Shown here: piece by piece, positions 28,157-37,470 of the stretch | Layout of the letters: every line of letters starts with the position of its first letter | Numbering within the stretch: position 1 is the first letter of the stretch | Source of the DNA: PALSA-350 sp963834445 | GTDB taxonomy: Bacteria; Acidobacteriota; Terriglobia; Terriglobales; Acidobacteriaceae | DNA length: 64,000 nucleotides | Reading direction: 5' to 3' | Assembly (NCBI GenBank): GCA_963834445.1 | Contig: CAWIBU010000002.1 | Span: 496,001-560,000 of the forward strand | Position numbers and translations under genes: made by a program | The notes under the pieces: generated by a model | The model's input: the letters and a program-made list of their open reading frames with translations, nothing else | Told to the model about the DNA's origin: nothing | Databases searched by the model: none

Positions 28157-28941
28157 GGTTTGCCCCCGCTTCGTTGAAGACTATGCTGTCCCGCCTCGGT
28201 GTGGTGGCTCCGGCTGGAATCAACTTCATGTGAGACAGCGGAGGAGGGAGCGAGCCACTCGTAGCGCGTTTCTTCCACCTCCCAGGGCTCTGGTTCCCCG
28301 CGCTCCAGGCGGGTATAGGCGCGCGGATAGGCGGGGCCGCCAAAACCAATCTCGTCCCATGCCCAGGGATGGGCATAATAGGCGTCAATGGCATCGCTCA
28401 TGATCATCTGCCAGAAACGGTGCACCGACATTTGCTTCCAGATATCGGCCGCCGCTTCGGGCTTGCCATCATGGATTGCCCGCAGCACGATATCCTGCTG
28501 CAAGTGGGGAAGGATAAGGAATTCGCCACTGTAACGGTGCTCGGCCTCGCGGTCGATGGCGGTAATGCCGATCTCATACACAACCCGGTCGTGGGGCATG
28601 CTTTCGTAGCGGTAGCCAACCGTCTCGTTGAGGTAAAGACGGTGATCGAGTACGGCAACGATCGGGATCTGGCGCTCGGGAATGCGATCCGTCTGCGGAA
28701 TGAGATGACTGAACACCACCGTCCAGAAATGCCAGGCCTGTTCTGAAAAGAATTTGCGCGGCGGCGGGTGCGCAACACGCTTCTCGACCACGGTTCGTGT
28801 TGCTTGCTCCCAGAAGGGGCTTTGCGAGAGCGTGCTGAAACCAGAGTAGTAACCCGGTTGCTCGCGGGGTGCAAGCGCCTCACCGGTTTTGGGATCGCGC
28901 GGGCACAAGGCCGCATCGACTGCGGGATAAGTGTTTCTCAT
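28153..28941 (-). CDS. Gluconate 2-dehydrogenase subunit 3 family protein
   Basis: 262 residues. The core RKFFSEQAWHFWTVVFSHLIPQTDR and the later DIWKQMSVHRFWQMIMSDAI, with AYYAHPWAWDEIGFGGP, are hallmarks of the small subunit of GMC-type membrane dehydrogenases. Family members usually have a twin-arginine signal; none is seen here, so the complex may face the cytoplasm. The ATG overlaps the stop of the duplicated membrane protein (ATGA) and the stop overlaps the GMC start. It probably stabilises the GMC flavoprotein. Confidence 0.85.
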   Translation of the reverse strand: MRNTYPAVDAALCPRDPKTGEALAPREQPGYYSGFSTLSQSPFWEQATRTVVEKRVAHPPPRKFFSEQAWHFWTVVFSHLIPQTDRIPERQIPIVAVLDHRLYLNETVGYRYESMPHDRVVYEIGITAIDREAEHRYSGEFLILPHLQQDIVLRAIHDGKPEAAADIWKQMSVHRFWQMIMSDAIDAYYAHPWAWDEIGFGGPAYPRAYTRLERGEPEPWEVEETRYEWLAPSSAVSHEVDSSRSHHTEAGQHSLQRSGGKP

Positions 28942-29898
28942 GCGCGCCTCCGCCGCAGCAGACTGGCGAGCAGGCCCAGCATTCCGGCGGCGCCGAAGAG
29001 CAGGGGAGCGAAGATGGGCGGTCCGTACATAATGTTGTAGAGCAGGCGTTTGCTGCCGCCGGGCCGTCGCAGCACGCCGCGGGCATGATAGTAGAAGCCC
29101 ACGGCTGCATCCGCGCCTGCGAGCGCGGATACGGCGGGCAAGGCAAGGGTGGCAACCCTGCGGCTCTTGACCGCGGTAAAAGCGGTGCCGGCCAGTACGG
29201 GCGCCAACACGACGGGGGTCCATTGCACCCAATAGCGAAAGTTGTTTTTGTAGTGCGAGTAATAGGCTTCAAACCCGCTCAGCAGGGCACTGATGCCCGG
29301 TCACCATCGCGACCTGGCGCTGGAAGCGGCCTTCGCGCATGTCCTGCTCCGCGGAGAGCAAGGCGCGGCCCTCGCCCGCAGGCAGAAGACGGGCAAAGAA
29401 TGTGTCTTTGCCCGAAGTAGAGGCAGCGCCGGTACTCTCTTCGCGCTGCAGAAAAGAAGCGATCAGTCCCAGATAGGCGCTGGTGCCAAACAGGAGTGGG
29501 GCAAAGATTGGCGGCCCCATAATCATGTTGGTCATGGGCAAGCGCCAGCCGCCGGGCTTGCGGTGGATGCCGCGAATATGGAAGTAGAAGCCTACTCCCG
29601 CGTCGACCAGCGTCACCGCCGAGACCAGGCGGAGAATGCCGCGCGCCGCCCGCCTGCTGAAAAACGCCGCCAAGCCGGCGCCCGCGAGCAAGACGCTGAG
29701 AATGACCGGCGTGTACATGACCCTGCGGCTATAGCTACCGCGATAGTGCTCGTAGGCAACCTCGAGGCCGCTCACGACGCTGGTGGCGGCGGTCAGCAGG
29801 GAGAGGCTCCGCTGAAAGCGCCCCTCCCGTATCTGGTTTTCCAGGATCTCCAGATCCTTCATCGGATCAGCGATCGAAAGGGCTGACTGGGTCGCCAT
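28938..29898 (-). CDS. Internally duplicated eight-helix membrane protein, unknown family (one frameshift)
   Basis: 319 residues after removal of one extra G in a GGG run near 29287. The two halves are homologous. Each begins REGRFQR, then has a Y.HY motif, a TPV(I/V)L.(P/S)VLAG helix, a (D/)AGVGFY.H.RG segment, a RKPGG or RRPGG turn, and a MGPPIFAPLLFG helix ending in a charged tail. About four membrane helices per half are predicted. Two His per half are conserved (Y.HY and FY.H.RG), which could bind heme b or contact quinone. There is no CxxCH motif. It sits between the TPP enzyme (3-base gap) and the dehydrogenase subunits (ATGA overlap), so it is a candidate membrane anchor. I do not recognise the family. 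Confidence 0.75.
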
Positions 29899-29901
29899 GG
29901 C

Positions 29902-31653
29902 CTAAACGACCTCGTGGATCTGGTCTTCGGCGATAGTCTTGATGATCTTCGCCGCATCCTTCTGTCCACGCGCCAAAGCTTTGGCGAAGTGCACCGCCTG
30001 CTCGGTTTTGATCTTGCCCGGCATCGGTGGCTCGTTTGGGTCGACCATAGCCTGCACCACAGTGGGGCCGTCGTGGGCCAACGCCTGGCGCAGTATGGTC
30101 TCTGCGTCCTCTGGCCGTTCGATCGTGAACCCTTTGGCTCCGCAGGCAGTAGCCACCAGGGCAAAATCGATTGGCTGCAGCTCGACCCCAAATTCCGGAT
30201 TGCCTTCGAGGATCATCTGCTCCCACTTGATCTGCCCCAGCACATTGTTCTTGATCACGATCACGCAGACCCGCAGCTTGTATTTGACCAGGGTCGCGAT
30301 CTCGCCCATCAGCATGGTCAGGCCGCCATCGCCGACCACGCACACCACCTGCCGCCCGGGGTAGGCCACCGCCGCTCCAATGCTGTAGGGCAGACCGTTG
30401 GCCATGGTGGCGAGGGAACCGGAGAGGGAAAACTGCATGGAGCCGCGAATATCGACGTAGCGCGCCGTCCAGGTAGCGATGGTGCCGCTGTCAGAGGAAA
30501 CAATCGCATCGTCTTTCAGCAGCCGGTTCAGCGTGTGGGTGACCACCTGCGGCTTCATCGGCATATCGTTGCGGGTGCCGCGCTCTTCCATCAGCTCAAG
30601 CCAGTCCTTCATGCGTTCCTGCGACTTCTTCAGGAACTTCTGATTCTTTGCCTTCAGCAGAGGAAGCAGCGCGGTGAGCGTCGCTTTAGCGTCTCCCACC
30701 AATCCCACTTCCACCTGGTGGCGAAGGCCGATGCGAGTGGGGTCGATCTCGATCTGCACGCATTTTGCCTGGCCTGGTTTGGGGAGAAATTCCATGTAAG
30801 GAAAGCTGGTCCCGATCATGATGAGCGTGTCGCACTCTTCCATCGCGTCGACGGAAGGCGCGGTGCCGAGCAGCCCCAGGCCGCCGGTGGTGTAGGGGCT
30901 GCGATCGGGCAACACTGCTTTGCCCAGCAGAGGTTTCACCACCGGGCCGCCCACCGTCTCTGCCAGCTGCGCCAGCTCTTCGCTGCAGCCCAGAGCGCCG
31001 CGGCCGGCGAAGATCACAACTTTCGATCCTTTATTGATAACGTCCGCCGCCGCCTGAAGCAGCGATTGTGCCGGCTTGGCGGATGGGGTCACTCGCCAGT
31101 CTCCACTGTGATGCGCCGGGTTGGCATTGCTGCGGTGCTTGTCTGAGACCGGCCACTTCTGAATGTCCTTCGGAATACAGATGTGCGCAACGCCCCTGCG
31201 TCCATAAGCGCTGCGCACCGCCATATCGACCACGTTGACCGCGTGCGGCGCGCTCATCACGCGCTCGTTGAAGACAGAAACATCCATGAACAACTTGTCC
31301 AGGTCCACATCCTGTTGGTAGTCCATACCGATGAGGTCGCTGAAGGTGTGCCCGGTTATGGCGAGCACCGGCTGCTGATCGCACTTCGCGTCGTAAAGTC
31401 CGTTGAGCAGATGCACGCCGCCCGGGCCCGACGTGGCGCAGCATACGCCCAGGCGCCCGGTATATTTCGCGTAGCCCACGGCGGCAAACGCGGCCGCTTC
31501 TTCATGCCGCACCTGGATGAACTTCAACTTGTCCGCATGGGTTCGCAGCGACTCGAAGAAACCATCCACTCCGTCGCCCGGGAAACCAAAGATGGTGTCC
31601 ACTCCCCACTCGATCAGCCGTTCCACAATTAGATCGGAAATCTGTTTCGCCAC
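29902..31653 (-). CDS. Thiamine-pyrophosphate enzyme, pyruvate oxidase/quinone-dehydrogenase type
   Basis: 583 residues in three domains: N-terminal pyrimidine-binding (IFGFPGDGVDGFFESL and the catalytic Glu in RHEEAAAFAAVGYAK), a central domain, and C-terminal pyrophosphate-binding with GDGG and the following NN (VVGDGGLTMLMGEIATLV ... VIKNN). The closest known relatives are pyruvate dehydrogenase (quinone)/pyruvate oxidase and acetolactate-synthase-like enzymes; the central FAD-type fold favours the former. It would decarboxylate a 2-keto acid. It begins 62 bases after the enolase stop and ends 3 bases before the membrane protein start, so a role in the same pathway is likely. Confidence 0.9.
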   Translation of the reverse strand: MAKQISDLIVERLIEWGVDTIFGFPGDGVDGFFESLRTHADKLKFIQVRHEEAAAFAAVGYAKYTGRLGVCCATSGPGGVHLLNGLYDAKCDQQPVLAITGHTFSDLIGMDYQQDVDLDKLFMDVSVFNERVMSAPHAVNVVDMAVRSAYGRRGVAHICIPKDIQKWPVSDKHRSNANPAHHSGDWRVTPSAKPAQSLLQAAADVINKGSKVVIFAGRGALGCSEELAQLAETVGGPVVKPLLGKAVLPDRSPYTTGGLGLLGTAPSVDAMEECDTLIMIGTSFPYMEFLPKPGQAKCVQIEIDPTRIGLRHQVEVGLVGDAKATLTALLPLLKAKNQKFLKKSQERMKDWLELMEERGTRNDMPMKPQVVTHTLNRLLKDDAIVSSDSGTIATWTARYVDIRGSMQFSLSGSLATMANGLPYSIGAAVAYPGRQVVCVVGDGGLTMLMGEIATLVKYKLRVCVIVIKNNVLGQIKWEQMILEGNPEFGVELQPIDFALVATACGAKGFTIERPEDAETILRQALAHDGPTVVQAMVDPNEPPMPGKIKTEQAVHFAKALARGQKDAAKIIKTIAEDQIHEVV

Positions 31654-31715
31654 GACGTTTCTCCTTCACTCGGGTTAAGGCGCCGATGGCGCGTGTCGTG
31701 CAGAGTGCGTACCCA

Positions 31716-32818
31716 TCACACCAGGTAGGGTGCTGCGTCCTGCACTTTCAACGTCAGGCCCATTCCTGGGCGAGAGCGGTCGGGATACATGACGCCGTCG
31801 ACGGGTTCGCAGAATCCATCAAAAAACATCCGCTCGATGCGGACGTGATCGTGAAAAAACTCCATGTGAATCGCCCGCGGAACAGCGCAGCAGACATGCA
31901 GGTGCATACTGGGGCCGCAATGCGAGGAAAGCGGTACATTCGCAGCCCAGCACAAGGCAGCGGCATTCATGAAGCCCGCTGATGCCTCCACAACGCGTTG
32001 CATCGGCCTGCAAAACGGTCACGGCGTTGGCCTGCAGCATGCGCTCGAAGTACCATGCCGTGTAGCCATATTCTCCGGCAGCGATATCCATGCCGAGGGG
32101 CGCCCGCGCGCGCACCTCGCACAGCCCCGGTATGTTGTCGGAACTGACCGGCTCTTCAAACCAGCGCACGCCCAGCTCCGCGAACGAGTGCCCGAGTTGC
32201 AGCGCCTGCGCGACGGTGTAGGCGCCGTTGGCATCGACGAACAGCATCGGTTACGTCCCCGATGGCTTTGCGCGCGACCGCTACGCGGCGAGGATCGTCC
32301 TCCGGGTGAGTACCCACTTTCATCTTCACCATGCTGAAACCCTGCTCTGCCCAGCCGCCCAGTTGCCGCTCGAGTTGCCCATCGTCATAGGAGGTAAAGC
32401 CTCCACTGCCGTAGACCGGGATACCTTGACGAACCGAGCCGAGCAAACTGACTAAAGGGATATTCAGCAACCTGGCGCGCAAGTCCCAAAGCGCGTTGTC
32501 GATGGCGGAGATCGCCATGGACGTAACGCCCGTCTCGCCGGAGTTGCGGACCTGGGCGTACATGGCCTGGAGAATGGCTCCGTGGTCAAACAAGTCATGG
32601 CCGCGCACCACCTTTTCCAGCAGCGACTGTACCAGTTTGCCGGTGGCGGCGTCGGCGTAGGTGTAGCCGATACCTTGCTCGCCGCCGGCATGCAGGGTGA
32701 CGAGGACCATGGTGGTGCTCGACCAGGAGAACGTTCCATCCGCCTCGGGCGCATCAGTAGGAACGGTGTAAACCGCTACCTGGCCCTTCGTGATTTCGCA
32801 ACCCTGCAACATGACCAT
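31716..32818 (-). CDS. Enolase-superfamily protein, mandelate racemase subgroup (two frameshifts)
   Basis: About 367 residues once shifts near 32245 and 31990 are repaired. After the capping domain, the barrel shows the KxK catalytic motif (SMVKMKVG). Metal ligands are Asp in FVDANGAY, Glu in WFEEPV and Glu in DIAAGEYGY. The His-Asp dyad residues lie in QADATRCGG and SSHCGPS. KxK plus His-Asp defines the mandelate racemase subgroup, which includes acid-sugar dehydratases. The start at 32818 lies one base after the stop of the M24-like gene; a longer start would overlap it. A sugar-acid dehydratase fits the neighbouring dehydrogenase genes but is inference. Confidence 0.82.
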
Positions 32819-32819
32819 C

Positions 32820-33998
32820 TCAAAAGTCAGACATGACGCGCGCGCCATTTTGCGTCACTGCGATCAGGTCACAGTGACGCATACCACCGTAATCGTCGAA
32901 ATACGCCGCCGGTTCCAGATTGAAGGTCATACCTGCTTCGAGCACATCCGGCGAAAGCGGATGGATTCTCGGCCGGCCGTTTGGGTTTGCCGCTGCAAAC
33001 CCCACCCCGTGGCCAGCTGCATGCTTGAATGCTTTTCCCAGGCCATGTGGTTCCATTACGGAGCGCGCCGCATGATCTACATCCTGGCCCCTGACTCCTG
33101 GCCGTATGGCGCGCAGCCCGGCCGCGCGTGCTGCGCATATCGCCGCGCGCATATCGCGCTGCCGCTGCGATGGCTGACCGGCAATATAGGTGCGGGTGAG
33201 GTCGGTCCAATAGCCATCGGCACAGGTGTTGGCGTGGATCATGACCAGATCGCCCTCCTGGATGACCCGCTGCCTGGTGCGGGCGTAGGCTGCGGCGGCT
33301 TTCGCCGAGTTGGGGCCAGACATGCAGAAGAAGTAACCATAACTGCGCTCTAAAACTTCTGCCTGCGGTGCGGTTTCGAAAGCGTCCTGGGCTGCTGCCG
33401 CCACGTCGGTCTCACGTAAGCCGGGCTGGAGGTGTTCTCCGGCTTCTGCAAAGCCCGCGGCCGCGACTCGAGCGGCCGTCTGCATCAGATCCAGCTCTTT
33501 TTCGGTTTTAGTGGCCTTCATCCATTCCAGCAGGTCGTCGCATCCTGCATAGGTTGCGTGGGGCTGGATCTCGCGCAGCAGCTCGAGCAGCGATGCGCGA
33601 AAATCAGTGCAAACGGCATAGCTGGAAGGTTGAACCCCTTGGGTCAGCTGAATTCCTATCCTTGCCTTTGAGAGAGAAAGGCCCGTTACCACGGCGTGGA
33701 GAGGTTTCTTGAGCAGCTGGAGTGGAGTTTCGAGCGAATGCAGTCCCGCAGGCTTGTAGGGTACGATCTCGGCAGAAGAGGTTTTCCCGGCCAGCTCGAC
33801 CTCGTCTTCCGGAACAATGATGGTGACATCACCACTCGAAGTAAAGACGGCAAGACTTGAACCCATCACTGGCCAATAGCCAGTTAACAGGAGCACTTCT
33901 GTGGGAGACGAACAGATCAACGCATCGTGGTCAGAGGCGTCCAGCGCGGCGATCGTCCGTTGGAGACGCTCCGGATCGCTGGCCATCACGAGTGCCAT
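32820..33998 (-). CDS. M24-family (aminopeptidase P/creatinase fold) protein with altered metal ligands
   Basis: 392 residues. The N-terminal domain and the C-terminal pita-bread domain have the M24 layout, with no signal peptide. Alignment by motif spacing shows a His where the first metal Asp should be (IHANTCADGYWTDLTRT), the second Asp present, the His of AAGHGVGF present, the Glu of NLEPAAY present, and a Cys where the last Glu should be (MRHCDLIAV). Two of five metal ligands are therefore changed, to residues that can still bind zinc. It may be a Xaa-Pro dipeptidase or a creatinase-like hydrolase with another substrate. It is the first gene of the minus-strand cluster. Confidence 0.8.
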   Translation of the reverse strand: MALVMASDPERLQRTIAALDASDHDALICSSPTEVLLLTGYWPVMGSSLAVFTSSGDVTIIVPEDEVELAGKTSSAEIVPYKPAGLHSLETPLQLLKKPLHAVVTGLSLSKARIGIQLTQGVQPSSYAVCTDFRASLLELLREIQPHATYAGCDDLLEWMKATKTEKELDLMQTAARVAAAGFAEAGEHLQPGLRETDVAAAAQDAFETAPQAEVLERSYGYFFCMSGPNSAKAAAAYARTRQRVIQEGDLVMIHANTCADGYWTDLTRTYIAGQPSQRQRDMRAAICAARAAGLRAIRPGVRGQDVDHAARSVMEPHGLGKAFKHAAGHGVGFAAANPNGRPRIHPLSPDVLEAGMTFNLEPAAYFDDYGGMRHCDLIAVTQNGARVMSDF

Positions 33999-34115
33999 CC
34001 TCTCTCACCGCTAATTGCATGGATGGCATAAATCTGCCGAGGGATGTGTGGAACAGCAAATCAGGCATCTCATGTAATGTAAGTAGTCGTCGTTCACAGC
34101 AATGGGTGGAGTCTT

Positions 34116-35123
34116 ATGTCTAAAGTTGTTGTTGTCACCGGTTCTTCTGCTGGCCTTGGTCGCGCGATCGCGCATGGGTTTGCAAAACGTGGGGCATCGG
34201 TTGGGCTTGATCGCTCGTAACCCAGAAGCCCTCAACGCAGCCAAAGAGGAATGCGAAGCATTGGGAGGCACGCGCGCTTGCTCTGCCCACGGACGTTTCC
34301 GACGCGCAGGCCGTAGAGGCTGCGGCAAGCCGTGTCGAAGAGGAGTTTGGCCCGATCGACATCTGGGTGAATGATGCGATGGTCAGCGTCTTCTCTCCCG
34401 TCAAGGAGATGGAGGCCTCCGATTACAAGCGTGTCACCGATGTGCTCTATCTGGGCTTTGTGCATGGGACGCTGGCCGCGCTCAGGAGAATGCTGCCGCG
34501 CGATCGAGGCACGATCATCCAGATTGGCTCAGCCTTGTCTTACCGATCCATTCCTTTACAGTCTGCCTACTGCGCGTGCAAACATGCCATCAATGGGTTT
34601 ACCGACTCTTTGCGCTGTGAACTGCATCACGATAACAGCAACGTCAAGGTGACCGCGGTGCAAATGCCGGCGATGAATACCACTCAATTCGATTGGGTCA
34701 AGAACCGTATGCCGAACGACCCACAGCCCGTTCCGCCGATATTTGAACCGGAGTTGGCCGCCGAAGTGGTCGTCGCTGCCGGTCTTGCCAAACATCCGCG
34801 GCGCGAGTACTGGGTCGGGGCTCCCACGGTGATGGCGATTGTCGGGCAGAAGTTTATTCCCGGTTTGCTCGACGAATATCTCGGGAAAACAGGCTATAAG
34901 TCACAGCAGATTCCGAATGAACCCAAAAATCCAAACGCACCCAACAATCTTTACGAATATGTTCCCGGGGTTCACAGCGCGCGCGGCAAGTTTGCCAATC
35001 GCTCCTCACGAACGAGCGCAGAGATTTTCCTGTCCCTGCATCCCGACCGCGCTTGCCCTGGGGACAGCGGCAGTGCTTACGGCGCTGGGTGGCATTCTTG
35101 TGGCGCGTGAGAAGGCATCGTGA
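34116..35123 (+). CDS. Short-chain dehydrogenase/reductase with C-terminal membrane segment (frame broken)
   Basis: About 335 residues from three frames (shifts near 34205, 34272 and 35060). NAD(P) binding: VVVVTGSSAGLGRAIAHGF. Catalytic Ser and YxxxK: IGSALSYRSIPLQSAYCACK. The extension after residue 250 (PGLLDEYLGKTGYKSQQ) matches the long SDR group seen in Acidobacteria and Proteobacteria, and the end (TALALGTAAVLTALGGILVA) is a membrane helix. The substrate is unknown. The TGA stop overlaps a GTG that starts the VKOR-like gene. Confidence 0.82.
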
Positions 35124-35603
35124 AGACCCTCGCAGCCGATCGCGATCCTCTCCCCGGCTAGCGGAGACAAGCTCCTGATTGCAGCTTGCTGCACGGCTCT
35201 GGCGACCTTAGTACCGGTCGCGCTCTACCAGACCGGCATGGTGAACCGACTTCCCGATCCGCCTTCTCGGGTTTTTGATTCTGAGAAAATCACCAGCTCA
35301 AAAGCCGCTCACCCATTTGGAGTACCAGACGCTTTACTCGGGCTTGCGAGCTTTGGCACCACCCTTGCCCTGATTATCCTCGCCCGGCGGCATGCGAGCG
35401 CGAAGAAGTTATTGGGGGCAAAATTGACCCTGGACGTCTCCGTGGCTGCTTTCAATGCAAGCCGCCAGATTTTCAGCTTTGGTGCGCTTTGTTCATGGTG
35501 CACTGGAACCGCGCTGGCTGCGGGCGGAATGGCCTACAGCGGCCGCAGGACAATACAAGATCTTTGGACGAATTCCCGATCCAAGGAGATTGAATCCTTA
35601 TAA
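35120..35603 (+). CDS. VKOR-like membrane protein (one frameshift)
   Basis: About 160 residues. A GTG start overlaps the SDR stop (GTGA); a shift near 35155 is needed to join it to the rest. Helices: LLIAACCTALATLVPVALYQ, VPDALLGLASFGTTLALIIL, and the segment around FSFGALCSWCTGTALAAGGM, which holds the CxxC motif of vitamin K epoxide reductase-type proteins. The AHPFGVPDALLG stretch aligns with the conserved FGIP.ALLG segment of that family. The extra loop cysteines that relay electrons in canonical VKOR are not seen. A thiol redox role is likely but unproven. Confidence 0.6.
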
Positions 35604-35653
35604 GCGGTAACGAGGCTACGGTCTAGTGCCGCGTTTCCAGACAGGAAAAGGTC

Positions 35654-37468
35654 TTAACGCAGAAGAAATAAGCTCGCGGAACCAAATACAGCGAGCCCTA
35701 CAGTCAACCACAGAACGTAATCGCCGGGGTGCCCGCTCTGCACCCCACGCAAGGCGGTGAGCGGACCTTCAAGCAATGCGCCGATGCGCAGATAACGCGC
35801 AAGTTTTCCGCGAAACACTGAAGTGCTGGCCAGAGTCAGCGCCAGGAACACGGCGATGATTCCGCGAATTGCCGCTCCCGGGATTTCACCGCGCCATGAC
35901 GGAGCAGCCTGACGCGGAAGGGAATCGCCGGTATAGACGGTGTGCAGATAGGCCGCCTGGTCATACATGCGGGCCGCGGCCTCGCGTACCCCATACTGCC
36001 AGTCGGGCAGGAAGGTCAGGGTGACCGCGAAAATAATACAGATGAGAGGCGGAACGAAATGGTACCAAAAGACCTTGTGTTGTTCGGCATCCGTCTCCGG
36101 CAACTCGTCTACTTGCGCACTGCGGTCCGTGATCGGCGCATCACCCCAGCCGGCGAACGTGTGCATGCCCACCCTGAAGACAGCAGCAGATGTCATTACC
36201 CCGGCAAACATAAAGAGCCATGAGATCCCATGGAGGCCGGCTTGTTCTGCAGCACTGGAGGTGCCCGCTTCGGCGAGCATAGTACTGAAGCCAGGGCCTG
36301 CCGCGAGGCCGATGCCGCCCAGAAACCACAAGGCTGCAGTCCAGCGAAGTGAGCGCCCTTTGCCAAAGAGCAGGTGTTCGCTCATGGATCGCAAGCGATG
36401 AAGAACGATGCCACTTACGAAAAACAGCGAGGATTTGGTGAAGGCGTGTGCCACCAGATAGATGAGCATGGCAGCGATGGCCAGCTGACCCTGGATAGCG
36501 AAAATTGTCAGCATCAGGCCGGCGTGGCAGATGGTAGAGAAGGCGAGTAAGCGTTTCAGATGGTGTTCGGCGTAACACATGACACCCCCGATCAGAACTG
36601 TGATGCCGCCGAAGGTCAACAGAATATAGCGGAGATGGGATTCACTCGACGCCAGGCTCTGTTGAAAAATTACTGATTTGAGCCGAACCACTGCGTAGAG
36701 CCCGAGTTCTACCATGAGGCCGGAGAAGAGGACGCACACCGGCGTGGGCGCCACCGCGTGAGCATCGGGCAGCCAGAAGTGGAAGGGAACAATGGCAGCC
36801 TTGATAAAAAACCCGCAGCTCAGCACGGTAAAGGCGAAAAGAACAAGGGGATCGTGGCGGGAGCCGAGGGCCAACCCGATCTGGGCCATATTCAACGCGC
36901 CAGTCACCGCATATAGCAATGCAATCCCGGTAAGCCCGAGGAAGGCTGCGATGGTATTGGTTACAGCAAAATTGAAGGAGCCCTGAAGAGGCGCAGGCTC
37001 CCGCATCTTAAGTCCGCACAGAGCGAACGCCGCTGTGCTCATCAGCTCGAAAAATACGAACATGTTGAACAGATCGCCGGTGAGTACAAAACCATTCATG
37101 GCCGCCAGAAACACCAGCATCAGCGGGTGATAATGGTTTGCGCCGGCATCGACAAAGCGCCAGGAAAAGAGCAGCGCCAGCAATACCAGCAGGCCGGCCA
37201 GCGAACTAAGTCCCGCCGCCACAGGGTCGACGACGAACGTAATACCAAGCACCACGGAACCGCGAGGATACCAGTTTCCGAACCAATAAACCTGAGTATG
37301 CGGCAGAGCGCGGCTGAGCAGTAAGAGTGAGCAGATGAGAGTACCGGCAGCAACGGCGATACTGAGACTATCGGCCGCTACACGGCTTAGCCATTTGTGC
37401 AGGGCCGCCAACAGCCCGGCGCCGAGCAAGGGTAAGGCGACTGGTAACGCTGGCAGGGGGCTGGTCAT
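35654..37468 (-). CDS. mrpD: Na+(K+)/H+ antiporter subunit, MrpD/NuoL-M-type
   Basis: 604 residues, about fourteen or more membrane helices, of the proton-translocating NuoL/M/N-MrpD family. Conserved segments include MNGFVLTGDLFNMFVFFELM with the helix-5 Glu, KAAIVPFHFWLPDAHAVAPTP with the broken-helix Lys and His, and LVAHAFTKSSLFFVSGIVLH with the second Lys. It is the last gene of the seven-gene module and follows mrpC by 2 bases. With only one large antiporter-like subunit in the module, it should carry the ion path here. Confidence 0.9.
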   Translation of the reverse strand: MTSPLPALPVALPLLGAGLLAALHKWLSRVAADSLSIAVAAGTLICSLLLLSRALPHTQVYWFGNWYPRGSVVLGITFVVDPVAAGLSSLAGLLVLLALLFSWRFVDAGANHYHPLMLVFLAAMNGFVLTGDLFNMFVFFELMSTAAFALCGLKMREPAPLQGSFNFAVTNTIAAFLGLTGIALLYAVTGALNMAQIGLALGSRHDPLVLFAFTVLSCGFFIKAAIVPFHFWLPDAHAVAPTPVCVLFSGLMVELGLYAVVRLKSVIFQQSLASSESHLRYILLTFGGITVLIGGVMCYAEHHLKRLLAFSTICHAGLMLTIFAIQGQLAIAAMLIYLVAHAFTKSSLFFVSGIVLHRLRSMSEHLLFGKGRSLRWTAALWFLGGIGLAAGPGFSTMLAEAGTSSAAEQAGLHGISWLFMFAGVMTSAAVFRVGMHTFAGWGDAPITDRSAQVDELPETDAEQHKVFWYHFVPPLICIIFAVTLTFLPDWQYGVREAAARMYDQAAYLHTVYTGDSLPRQAAPSWRGEIPGAAIRGIIAVFLALTLASTSVFRGKLARYLRIGALLEGPLTALRGVQSGHPGDYVLWLTVGLAVFGSASLFLLR

Positions 37469-37470
37469 GC

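Noticed and set aside
27098..28177. Plus-strand frame of about 360 codons opposite the GMC gene
   Set aside because: Antisense shadow of a gene with clear FAD motifs; no ribosome site or family features.
29914..31146. Plus-strand frame of about 410 codons opposite the TPP enzyme
   Set aside because: Antisense shadow; His-rich composition without any recognisable domain.
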